This document shows positions 45,726-57,780 of a DNA stretch of 64,000 nucleotides, one piece after another. Position numbers and translations under genes: made by a program. Under the pieces are notes generated by a model. It did no database searches and was not told the DNA's origin. It saw nothing but the letters and a program-made list of their open reading frames with translations. The stretch covers positions 41,005 to 105,004 of the forward strand of contig MBPM02000145.1 in assembly GCA_001695595.3 (NCBI GenBank). The letters run 5' to 3'. The stretch is from Plasmopara viticola. Lineage: Eukaryota; Oomycota; Peronosporomycetes; Peronosporales; Peronosporaceae. Position 1 is the first letter of the stretch. Each line of letters begins with the position of its first letter.

Positions 45726-45980
45726 TGTTATTAATATGACGCCACTGTTGATGTGACGTCACGACGAACCTTCTAGAAGGATCTAGAAGGATAGGTTTAA
45801 AGGGATTACGGCAAATACCGGTTGGGTACTGGTATGATGATGACGTCATTAGATGACGTCACGACGAACCTTCTAGAAGGATCTAGAAGGATAGGTTTAG
45901 AGGTAGAACAGGGTAGAGAACTAAGGACCTAGATATATTCACTTTACTTTTTGCCTTCTCCTGCGCACAACAACTCAACA
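45726..45980 (+). repeat. right LTR, 255 bp, with internal duplication
   Basis: The LTR carries the segment GATG(A)CGTCACGACGAACC through the TTCTAGAAGG array twice, separated by about 50 bp that are absent from the left LTR. That spacer contains ATACCGGTTGGG and TGACGTCA. TGACGTCA occurs at 45754-45761, 45841-45848 and 45854-45861. TTCTAGAAGGATCTAGAAGG arrays lie at 45771-45790 and 45871-45890. Confidence 0.88.
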
Positions 45981-48900
45981 ATATTACAGCTATCATAAGT
46001 TGCCTGAGCGTGTTAAAAGCCATTTTTTGCTTGAAGCTTCTTAAAAAGGAAGCTATTTTTTCAAAGTACTTGGTGGGCTCCATGTAACAAACTTTCACAC
46101 CACAAAGGCTTGTGTTGCATGCATCTAGAGTCCAACGTGTTAGTCGTCAATTTGATGGCTTCTAGAGTAAAGTTTGTCTGATCATTTGTTGACTGAACGA
46201 GCAGCTAGTCGGATATCATTTCGCGATTATCATCAAATAAAAAGGCTGATTCAGCAACATCGGAATCGAAGTCAACCTTTGCGACGCAGGCTATGCCTCC
46301 GTTAAACTCTATTGCTTCATAAAAAGCCAGCGTCGTAAATGTCTAATTAAAAGGTCCGCCCGTATAATAACAGCAAGAAAAAATCTGTAGGAAAAGCTTA
46401 GCTTCGTCACAACGAAGAACGCATTCGTACTATTTGCCTCTGTTTGGTGGTTCACAGACTTTCTTTGATTGAGCGGTTGTAGTCGAATCTTCTGCCCATC
46501 AAATTATTATTAGCCGACTTTTTGCGAAGTGGGTAAGCTGTTTACGTTAAGAAAGCAGGCTTAAATAAAAGGCTTAGGCGACATAGTTCCACAAGCCTCT
46601 TCCTAATCTACATTTGAAGCACTTGTGCGATTCTGATATAAAGGATCTCTTGTACATCATTTCTTCTACATAAAAATTATATAGTTCGGTAAAGCGCTCA
46701 CGCAATGTAGAGTGCAAACTCATTTGTATATTATTTGTCAGCCTCTAAATGTGGCACCTTTAGCGCACATACTGCGTAGTGTGTCTGCATTCACACATAT
46801 ATGACTATCTGTCTAAAAATGGTCAACTGCTGACATCAGTCCTTAGTATGTAAAAGACCCTTTGCTAAATCGCAGTGTCAAACTACAAGACTTTATCCGA
46901 CACCAATATGTCCAAAAGACACATAAACAGACTTGCTTTACAAACCCTTCTGAAACTGGCTAAAAGAGTTACATCTTCTTCATAAGGCACAGAAACACCG
47001 TGGTGGTATAACACCTTTAAGCAAGCGAATGTCGAGGCTCTCGGACTTCCAACAGTCCGCCGTTACTGGAAAACTTTATTAAAGTTCCGATGAGTGGACC
47101 ATCTGAAGATCGGTGTTTTAGTTAAGCAAGCTAATTGCATCATCGACGAAGGTTTCCACAGATTGTGTGCAGCTTCGCCAAGGTGTCGGGGCACCATGCT
47201 TCTACTCGTGAGCTTACCGCTGCCTTAAATCATCAATCGCATGCGTGCTTCTTCAGAGCACTTTATCTATATCCAAAAGAGGCTTAGCGTACATACTTGA
47301 CTTTTGAGGAGACTCGTACCTATTCAATGATCTCAGCAAGCTAGTTCGGGCCTTAAAGTTACCGGGCGACCAAATTAGCGTTGGCGTTAGATCATACGCA
47401 GACACAGCTGATGAGGCTGACCTGTCAGTTGGGTCAGAATCTAGTTTACAGGAAAGACACAAATTGAGCGACGTTATCGCGGAGCGATGTGACTACGTAA
47501 TTTAGGCTCGTATACAGTCCGGACAAGACCTTGGGATCTTTTAGCTTTGGTCTATCGTAGATGTCTCGGCAAAGTCAAGGTCGTCGGTGTAACGACCTTG
47601 GTCTCGTCCACGTCACGCCGGTCACAAACGACAATACTCAATACGCCGCATCAGAATTGGACATCGTCTCTTTTCTTTTCAGTAAAAAGTTTAAACATTA
47701 TTGATGCGTGGAGAGTGGTCACGCGCGTGCACAAATTATATTTTACCCCGAGAACGCTTAAGAGCCAATTGTGAGACCTCTTGGGCATGTGACTAGCATC
47801 TTTGACATGACCAAGCTACCCGTTGGTAAGTATCGGGGGTGCTTGGGCCACGATTAAGCTCCTTGAATCTAATTATAAAGCGGTGCTCACGGGAGAAAAA
47901 TGTTTTGGACTACGGTCGTAGTACAATCGTCTATTAGCAGATGACGACGGGTCTTCAGGCAAGATAGCTCGAATGAGAACCCCTTCCTTCTCGTACAAAG
48001 GCTTTGCTAAAGCTGCTGCAAAATGGGATCAAAGGGTGCAGCCTCTTGTTATTTTGTAACGAACACTTAAAAGGTTTTGGTTCATTTGGCTACATAAAGC
48101 GTTAAATCGAAGAGCGAATGAGATATGCAGTATCTAGAAGCAACACCCATGCATCAAATTCAAGTTGTTTTTCGTGCTCCTCTTGAATGCCAAACATGAA
48201 AATGTAGTCTCAATGGGTGCTCTCGAGAACGCGATGTGCAACGCATAGTCTTGCTAGAGTGGTCCCTAGGCGAGCGCAGCGTATGGGTGCATGACTCGTC
48301 CCTATTAAATTTGTACGAATTCGAATACCGAGATATTTTGTAGTAACTTTACAAATTATTAGACTTCAGAGTTAAACTTAGTGCAACTCTAGATTATAAA
48401 AAGGAAATAAATGAGAAAGTGGTAATTGACTGAATAAGTCTGTACTGCATAATATCGCACGTGTCGATCCCTTAGGGTAGAAACTGTCGCTAAGTAAATG
48501 TAAGATGGCGAAAATCTTTCTGTAGGCACTTTTCGCGACACAACATGACCCGATTGACAAGTCAATTCTATGACTTAAAACTCTTAATTATGAGCCTCAT
48601 AGCGTTTGTACTGTAGTCCGACTTTATAGTATAACAAGATTACTGTAAAAAAGTTTAAATAATTCAAGATAAGTTTGCCATCCGTGCGACACGTGCTAGA
48701 TTTGCTCTGTATTTCAACTTAACACATGTTCTATCCTCTTTGGCCAGATTCACATCGCTGGGATCTACAGACTAGTATATGTATGTACCTATATTTACGA
48801 TGATGCCGTCTAGAGCATAATAGTGTACGCTTTCTTGTGCCACATGTTCAAAGTGTCATCTTTCAGCCATTGCTTATCCATGCTCTTCTGCAGCGAGCCT

Positions 48901-51166
48901 TTGCATCAAATAGAGCTCTTTTTATCAAATGATTGGCTACTCGTTAGACAGAAAATTGGAAACGCACCGGTAGTTATACCGGTATGCATGACAAGACTTT
49001 TCGCAAAAAATTAAAAAGGATTTCAGTCTGTGCCATCGTCGCAGTAGCAAATTTAATCGCTCGACAAGAGTTAGACATTAGATTGAAGCACACTAATAAC
49101 TTTTCGATGTATTTGTGTATTTAAACAACAGTCTGTTAAATAAATCAATCCATATAAATCGATCACGAACACTTGCTCAGCGCAACGTTGCAAATTTTGC
49201 TACACGTCTAATCCAGACAAGGTGCCATCACTTCATTACACCACCTTGAGTAGATTGTAAAGCTTAGTGGTCTCAAAGGCTTCGGGATGAGTTGCACTGC
49301 CTTTTTGCATCCGTTAAACGCGCGGCGAGCGTCGCTCAAAAAAGTTTGGTGGCTTTAATGGGCTGAAGATTCAATTGCAGCATTTTTTACCGCTAAGCAG
49401 CTTCAACGCGTCACGACGTTTGGACTCTACGAGCAAAGTTGATACTTTGGGCTTAAACATAGTAGCTCTTCCACGGTAGCGTCCACTATAGGGTCCAAGC
49501 CGGTGAATTTGAAAAAAAACTATAGGTAACAGTTAAAGCAAAGCTTGTTTAAACAATGAAATTGAGATGGCTATCTAAGCATTTACAACTACAGACGACC
49601 TCTTTTGCAACTTTTTTGCTTGAAGGATTGAGCAAAGAGCTTGACGCTTACCCGCAAAAGTGCTTTTACTGAGCACCCCAACTTCAAAGCTTGCATTAAG
49701 GAACAGTTGAAAGCAACTTTTTCCTGGCAAGCTTCGTAGTCTTCCTTATTGGGGCGCCGCAACCCAAAAGAAGTCAAATAAACCGAGCTTATGGATAGAT
49801 TAAGGACGTTTTTATCCTTTGCACTCAATATTTTTGGGCGCACTTAGCTACGACGAAAAAGGTGGGTGATACCGCTTTGTACAAAGAGTGCAGCTACGAA
49901 CATGTTTTGTTCTCCAAATTGTCATGGCTGGGTAGACCTTGGCGTACAAGACCCTAACTAGTAATGGCTTTCTGAATTAGGTAAGTTTGAGTGCTAACGA
50001 GCAAGCAATATCTTCCGCGGTTGCTGCGTCAAGCAAAACCACATGACTTGTTTCTGCTTCAACGCGGGCCTAAAGAGTAGATCGTCGTCTAGCTTACGGC
50101 TTGAGAAAGATCGCTAAAAGAAAATGTGGCCTTAGAGCTAGAGAAAACGATGAACAAGCTGCTTATACGAGAGAGTCGAGGCGATTACACACCTAAAGAA
50201 ATGCAGGATAGAAACACCTCCCAAAGGTAGACGTGACAGATCCCAAGCTGTCTTTTGTATGGGGTAGCCAAGTTCTACAGGCAGCATCAAATGCTAAAGG
50301 CGCTAAAGCCGGCGCGTTAAGCATGGATGAATTATCTCGATAGTTAGAAAACATAGCACTACATTGTGGGTAGTAAGGCTGCATAACCGGGCAACGTAAG
50401 GTTGCACGACACAGTGAATTATATAAGTTCAGGAATGGGAATTGAAAAGTAGTTCGAAAGAAATTTGAAACCAAATTAATGGCAGTATGAACGACATCGT
50501 CGCAGACACAATAAAAACTCGAGAATGACTAACAATACAAGCGCGACGACAAATTGCACAAAACGTTTTACATCAAAATCCCAATTATAACCTGACAAGT
50601 GCGTGTCAGTTGGGCATGGCGTGCGCGGAAGCAAACCAGCAAGCACACTGAGCTTTTAAGGCTGAGATTTACACTGTGTATAGAATGAGAGTCATGTTGT
50701 CGTTCTCTGAAAGCGCAAGGCGCACCTACCGCCACTTGTAAATTAATGCGCCGACCCTGTGGCATTAATGTGTCACCGCTCGACCCGGAATTGGAAGGTA
50801 ACGTGTTTGATCCCATGCAGCCAAAGGTAGGCTACTACAGTAAACGAGCAATCACAGCTAAAATTGCGACGGCCCTACCAGCCCGCACTTCAATAACGTG
50901 TGATAGTTGGGTAGGTTGTACGCTTCTGTCCCCGAAAAAAAAAAGCCCCATATTAAATCTCTGTCCTAGCAAAGATTCGACGCGCTGTAAACAGCTTAGT
51001 CCTAAGTTCTGAGTCTCGGTAGCTTGCATTGCTAGGATGCATGGTCTATATCGGCTGCAAAAGGCTTGATGGATGCACTTTGAGCTTATTCAATGAGTAC
51101 TTTCCGGCAGAGTATTATTCTTTACATAAATGTGATTGAGCATATACTTATCTCGACTAGCTCGGA
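45981..51166. other. gene-free repeat-relic region
   Basis: No gene is supported. Weak coding-like scraps are at about 47280-47500 (plus) and 50210-50345 (plus, DPKLSFVWGSQVLQAAS...), and an 88-codon frame lies at 50746-51012 (plus). None has a domain signature. Confidence 0.45.
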
Positions 51167-51485
51167 AAAGGTTGGGGTGACGCCCTCCTTTCAAGCGCGA
51201 AGGCTAAATGCTCGCGCGCTTTGGGCAGGTGCTCTCGGGCATCTGCAGGTCTCTAACGAGTCTCACCCTCGACGCGACTGTCTCCAGCACCAGGGCGCCA
51301 CCTGGGCTCCTACCAAGTCAGAGCTAAAAAAAAATGGAAGACCCTCACGACCTCGGTGCTGGATGCACTGCCCACCGAACGAGATCCGACGTATGCGGAC
51401 ACCACTCTATGCCGTGGACTAGCCAGACTGAGCCTAGCACGTGCATAACTTGGCAACGCGATAACGTAATACACTACATTACATT
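51167..51485 (+). mobile_element. SINE-like / LINE 3'-tail retroposon, copy 3
   Basis: Same family as 5693-6003 and 56105-56403 but in plus orientation. It starts at GGTTGGGGTGACGCCCTCC (also at the end of copy 1) and ends CAACGCGATAACGTAATACACTACATTACATTAT. The 3' part encodes the LINE-tail peptide SVLDALPTERDPTYADTT. Confidence 0.75.
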
Positions 51486-54400
51486 ATCTCGACTAAAGTG
51501 AGATGACTTTCTTACTTCCGACCTTATTGAGTCGCAATCATACGCAGCCGATGGTATAGGCGGAAGCACCGCAAAAGATCATACAACTGTTCTGTCTCGT
51601 CCGGCAACGCCAGGAGCGAGGCCAGCTGTAGTCTTTTTTCCTTGCTACAACAAGCATCCTGGTGCTGGCTCTCTCATCACCACTTATAGCCTTTTCTCAT
51701 ATTTAACAAAGGCTTTGACAAAAATCGCATAGTCGCCAGTGTATAATTGGCAACTTTTTCAAGTGTAATGAGAACGCGTCGAATGCCAAGCTGAGACGTC
51801 GTTTTGGCGTCTTCTCGACCACAATGGCTGCTTACAACTAAATCAAAGACATTTATTGCCTCCGCCGCTACGTCACACTCGTCGATGCTGGCATAAATAG
51901 GATTACCTAACAATAAAGATTTAACGTTGCGTATATCAGCCTTCAGCGCCAACAAATTTCCCCCAGAGCAACTTTAAGCGAATATGTCCTCAAAGTATAG
52001 CTGGCCAGGTACCCGTAAGACTCGAAAGAATTTTTGTACCAAACGGTCAAGCTTCGACGGGATGTCTGATAGCCTCTATGTATCATTAATAGCTTCTATA
52101 GCATCACCAACTGTATATTTGACTCATGAGTTCGAATGACAAGTAGTCATATATCAGTTTTAGTGTATTGTACATGTATACCTAGATATGTTGTTAAGCA
52201 ACAATCCCTTTCCAAGAATGAGTGCTTGGTGAGGTATCATTTAAAATTTCAGCTAATCATAAGCAAGAGCTATTCACCACTTTTTTTCAAGTTATTAATG
52301 CGGTGACGAGTGTGGAAATTTCGGGCCCTAACCATGTCACTTTTTGCCTTTTAGGCGGCGAAGGCATCGATGGGCAAGCACTGCCCTTCGTGGCTAAAAT
52401 AATATAAACATTGTGCAAAAGGATTCTTTGCAGTAGCTGGTGGTATAAGTATCTACACATTCCATTAATCAACTCAATACCGTTTCTTTTTTTGCATCCC
52501 TTTAGACGTATAAGCAAGGAGCAACAAACACTGCCTATCAGGCCGCTTAGGATATCTTCGTTTCAAAAAAGAGGTGTGTATTTGTATCTTCGAAAAAGGA
52601 TTATCGTTCGTGAAACCACTTCCGGCCTTTTTTTAGCCGAACTTTCAGTAGCTTCTAGTTTAATGAGGTGGAGTGACTCTGACACCATCTCTAGGACCTC
52701 CGACAAAAGTTAATCTGCCGTGATATAACATGCTATTCAACTGCCATTTATCTCTGCAGCTAAATAGTCCACGAGGTCATTCGCGATCGATTTTGTAGCA
52801 CATCTTCATTGTCTTTTAGCGTATCAATGCTTCTGTCTTTGGTGGTACTTTGTTGCCCTCCCACAGAAGTACCTTGCGTATTAATGCTATCTGCTCAAGG
52901 AATTTTGCTTCTCACAGCTGGTGGCTGTATGTCGCTCATCTGTGAAAACAAAAACCCGCTCTAAATTACAATCTTAGTGTCTTTAGTAGCCGGTGCTGCC
53001 AACAAACTCACTCACTTGCCTAGAAGGATTTTAAGATATCGTTACGTCTACGTTCGGAAAAAATTAGTTGATTAGATACCTTTAATATTGATCTTAATAC
53101 GTGCCCATAATCTTTTCGGTTTTACCCCACTTATCGTTTCGGGGCTCGTGCTTTTTTGGCCACCGTAAGCTATAATTAAGTCATACTTAGTTATGTCAAG
53201 GAAAACAAATGATTATATGCTGTTAGAAGTATAGAATTTACAGTTTAGACTTATGGACGTTAGGACGGGCGGTCCATCAAAACTGACGTATTCTGATAGC
53301 TATCGGTAAGACCATAGCCCTCTCTACTGCCACGGAGCTATAACACGTCACGGCGTTCGATTAGAGTCGATTTCCTGGAGCTCAGGTCTGGTAGCGCTAC
53401 TGCTGTGTTGTCCAACTCTTCGTTCCTAAAGCTAGCCACATACCCGTACAATCACTTTGCCTGCGTGTTGTGTGTCCTGGTGCCACATAAAGTAGCAAAT
53501 AAAAGAGACAACTATTCGTCAATCTTTAAACTCAGATGAGGCTTAGGCTTTGTTGCCTGCTAGTGAAGCTGGCGTAAGGTTTATAAATATGCTTATAGAT
53601 TAAAAAACCGTTCGGTCTTCACTGCTGGGGCGACACTCCCTAAACCAGTAAAGAGACTATATTTACAAACGACTCAATGGTCACACTCTTTTGTTCACTC
53701 TTTGATGTGTGTAAAGGCCTGGTGCTTCAAAATACTATAAATGGCCAGTTTAATGTTCTATAGGATCTCTCTTATCGATTGACCGCAATTCTTCTTCGAC
53801 ACGAGAAATTTTGCGACTGAATTCGAAATGATATTCTTAGTCGTACTCATGCGTGAATGAAAAGCTTTCTACCATAACATGCTTTACCTTCGGTAGCTAT
53901 CAAGCTTTAAAGTCTGAGTCGGATGATTATACCAACTACACACCCTCTATAAGGATCTAAGGCCTTGATCAGTGGGGCGCTCTGCCCATACCAGTACAAA
54001 GAAATTAATATGTATTGTATACCCGCCCCTGTTAGTGACAAGTGTATCCCCTGGCTCTGAGACCGGGCTTCTGTAAGCGATTTTGCAAAGCCGATAGCGA
54101 GACAAGGGCCTACTACGCCGAATTTCTTTCGAGTCAGACACAAATCATGTGCCCTGTTTTACCGCAGCCAAAACAGCAAAAACTGCTTTGCACAGAAATT
54201 CATAGGCATGACCTGAGCAAGCCAATTTACGGAGACTAAAACATGAGACGTATAACTGCGCATTAGAGGCATTTCAATAGGAAAAACCCTCTATAGTTGT
54301 ACTTCTTCTAAGAAGCAATTTCATCGTCGCGGCCTGCACACTACAAAGTTAAGTGCGAGGCGGACCATCCCTTTGGTCATCTATATTCACAGGTACGCTG

Positions 54401-56104
54401 ACTGGTTCCATGAGTGTATTTTATTAATGGAGGCCGTCAGCTACCATGATTTTTTGCATATTTGCGTAATTCAATCCTTGCTTGCAGAAAAAAAGCGCGC
54501 TAATTTAAAGCTTGCCGGAGGAAACTTGATCCCTGCATGTGGTCCCAGGACGCAAAATACTTCAGTGACGCTATTTACGGGCAAGTGCCAAACGCTGGTC
54601 CTGGCCTCCAAGGTATAAGAGTTTACCGCAACGCGCAATTGATAATTAGTGATACCCCCATTATCCAGAATAGGATTTCTCTCAACTTTTAACCATACCG
54701 GCTTTAATTCACATTAAGTGCTGCCGCAGTAGCTATTTGGGCCTGTTCTACGTAAACTCTCGAACATGGACGTTGCTTGTCGAGTGCCATGACGCGCTCC
54801 ATCTCCTTGACACCAGTGAGGACTGCAATTTTAGCAGCCTCATCAAGTACATAGGTGCCAGCAAGTAGAGCGAGCAGTGCAAACCGCATGTTCGACAGAT
54901 AAGGAAAGGCACTTTTATCCATTTCGGAACCATTGGATGAGCAGTCTACCCGCATGGGAGTAAGATTGAGCAATGAGAGTTACCAGTTGTGACAGGGTGA
55001 TAACAGTTTGTAAAAAGAGGTATACAGGAAGGTAAAACATCTTTTAATGAGCAAATCTTCACCGCCTCGTTCTCAAGTAGATTGCTGCGTGTAATAGAGT
55101 GCAGTAAAGAAAATGATCGATTTAGTGCACTATTTGAAATCGTTTCATCATGGCTATGAATATGCACGAAATTAAACTCAGAGACTTAGACAGAGATTGT
55201 GCCAACAAAAGAAATACCCAGTGGCGAGATTTCAATTGCATTTAGTACTATGCAGTCTTTAAGATCAATCAGATAAGCGCGTGAAAGTAAATTTGCTTCG
55301 TCTGTCTCAGCGAATGGCACGAAGATCAGAATTCTTATCAATTTACTTGCCTTCGATCCTGCAAAGCTAAATGTATTTGTCGACACATTTTCGCGCAGGC
55401 CTGACTATGACTGGGCACTGATGTGATGGTCGAACGCCCTTCTGATTAACAGATTTATCATACCTGCATTACTGATGTCAAGGTAAAGCCTTTTGTACGT
55501 TTCTTACAGTAATTAAATATAGCAAAGTCGAGTGCTTGTTAGTTGCAGTTGCATCGCCATAAGTGGGCAGTCGGACTGCTCTACCATAGTTTAAAATCTC
55601 CATAGTTATATAAAGTCATTTGTTCGACGACGATCACTTGAAATACCTAACAAAGCGGTATGCTATATAAATATAAAGAAACACCGTTTTACAGGACACA
55701 TGCTGCTTGATTGCAAGAAACTGCATCATAACCTCGACAAGCTGTCAAATCGATTTCTTTTGTTTGTTTCTAAAATTTAATCGCTCCAAACAGCTAAATT
55801 ATGAAAAATTGGTTTGTATGTAATAATAATCGCAATACTTTATAGTCCTTCGTTTTTTTGAACACTTTAATGTTCTAGCTTGAGATCGTACTAAGCGGTT
55901 GTGCGTATATGTAATAAAGTTCGTGTGTTTATCTGACGGTGTGTCAATTTGTACTACTCACCCTTAGATATAGTCTAGGCGATAGAGACAGCTAGCTAAC
56001 TTTCACCCCTCGGATCCGGGTAGAGTCTTCATGTGGAAGCCCTGTCTTTATCTATAAAATGACAACGACAACGAGCTTTCTTTGATGCTGCATACAAAAT
56101 TGTG
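51486..56104. other. gene-free repeat-relic region
   Basis: No gene is supported. Coding-like fragments without an assigned family are at 51677-51955 (minus, FDLVVSSHCGREDAK...) and 54704-54973 (minus, YLSNMRFALLALLAGTYVLD...). Composition is AT-rich with many TA-rich tracts. Confidence 0.45.
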
Positions 56105-56403
56105 TTCAATGTAATGTAATGTATTACGTTATCGCGTTGCCAAGTTATGCACGTGCTAGGCTCAGTCTGGCTAGTCCACGGCATAGAGTGGTGTCCGCAT
56201 ACGTCGGGTCTCGTTCGGCGGGCAGTGCATCCAGCACCGAGGTCGTGAGGGTCTTCCATTGTTTTTTAGCTCTGACTTGGTAAGAGCCCAGGTGGCCTGG
56301 TGCTGGAGACCGTCGCGTCGAGGGTGAGACTCGTTAGAGACCTGCAGATGCCCGAGAGCACCTGCCCGAAGCGCGCGAGCATTTAGCTCTCGCGCTTGGA
56401 AGG
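56105..56403 (-). mobile_element. SINE-like / LINE 3'-tail retroposon, copy 4
   Basis: Read on the minus strand it matches copies 1 and 3 over about 290 bp and ends in a (TACAT)n tail at the plus-strand left edge (ATGTAATGTAATG, about 56110-56122). Confidence 0.75.
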
Positions 56404-57780
56404 ATATGTTCAATGTACAGGCTTTTTATTTAAAGCCAGCACCTACTATCATAATCGATTTGTGCTATGTTAAGACAGTAGTATTACGTAGATTCGTGAC
56501 TGAGTGAAGATACCGGCAATGGTTGCTGCAGCTTATGCTATTTATTCTGCAGAGGTGAAAAATGACTTTTACAGTCCACAACACAATCACCTCGTATAAG
56601 AAAATGATAGTGTTATAGTAAAGTTATCACATTTGTGAACGCCACTCGCCGAGTATAAAGCGCACCTACGGTGACCGAAGAATTATTTTACCGTCAAAAG
56701 CGCGATTTAAAGCGCTGCCTCAAACTCATCCCATTCGCAAAAGTTTGGCCTTTCTACGTGGTATACCTATTCACAGACTCGCGGGTTGTAACAAGGTCTC
56801 ACGTAAGACTCATAGACGAATTTGTAATACTAATACGCTTTCGTACCGGAGAGTGCTGCTTCGTTGCTACGTAGCAACTAGTGAGCTAAGCATACGTGCT
56901 GCGATTGTACAGAGAAAATTAAATTGCTTGCGCTATCGTGACATTGTTTGCTGTCCTCACTAATACGGTAGATGCTTCCGCCTTGTTCTCGCCAAGACAA
57001 TCTAGCCTCAGCCAGAAACGTCAGAGATGTCCACAAATCTATGGCCACATACTGGACCAGATCAGATCGTAAATGTTAGAAACATCATCATCGATTTGAA
57101 AATATTAGTGTAATGATGCTTATCTTATGCAGAAAACTGCTAAACAATTACGTTATCATTCGAAGAACATCCTTCTACTGCTTTGCATGTTCGCTTGCGT
57201 TCGTCATGTTTACTGGCACAGTGATGAGTGGAGAATCATTTGAAGTTCTGTATACATTTACCGATAAAGAGCTTAAAAGCTTTGCTGTATGCGCAGCTTT
57301 TATCCTAGCTGCTGCAAAGATACGGAACGTAGATACCTGAACATTATAAAAGTAATGTGTATTTAAGTAAGAGCAGCAAAAGAAAATTGTAAAGCTCACA
57401 CCCTTTGCACAATCTGCTTAGCCGACGGAGGAACGTGGTCAGCGCAGTGCTCAAACAATTGGCGTGGACCAAGAATGGGGTTGGTGTGGACCCCTCGTAA
57501 CTGCACATTATCTAGAATGTTTTCATAATGAGCAAACACATATCTTAAGTGGATGAGATTGGCTTAAACAGAATACCTACAATAAGTACAGCTCCAACAA
57601 TATTGAAAGGCGGGAAGAAGAGTTATATTAATTTAAGACGCTAGTAAAGATTTTTTAAACTAACAGGCGCCAATCCCGGGATCATTGACAAAGTATACAC
57701 AGGCTAGCTCCTCATTGGGCGTGTTAATACAAAAACTTTCTTTGTTTAGGTGGAATCTTGGGACATCCAGGTCCTCGAGA
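56404..57780. other. intergenic upstream of the 57.8-kb gene
   Basis: No gene is supported. Frames of 67-75 codons at 56671-56963 and 57113-57340 lack motifs. The last 100-200 bp presumably hold the promoter of the following gene. Confidence 0.45.

Larger units (their letters stand above)
41421..45980 (+). mobile_element. Ty1/Copia LTR retrotransposon with both LTRs, inactive
   Basis: LTRs at 41421-41574 and 45726-45980 enclose a gag-pol region on the plus strand in Copia order: gag, zinc knuckle, protease, integrase, reverse transcriptase, RNase H. A purine-rich GGCGAGTGGGAG directly precedes the right LTR and serves as polypurine tract. The right LTR starts TGTTATTAATATG; the left has TTTTATTAATATG. 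I do not see a convincing target-site duplication. Frame breaks make it non-autonomous. Confidence 0.92.

Noticed and set aside
47547..47774. LINE endonuclease fragment (SLNIIDAWRVV...)
   Set aside because: Only a weak resemblance to the DAWR block of LINE endonucleases; no GDFN or SDH motif nearby, so not called.
54030..54240. Further copy of the R element near the TTGATCAGTGGGGCGC string at 53965
   Set aside because: A short shared string only; the flanking sequence does not follow R copies 1 and 2.
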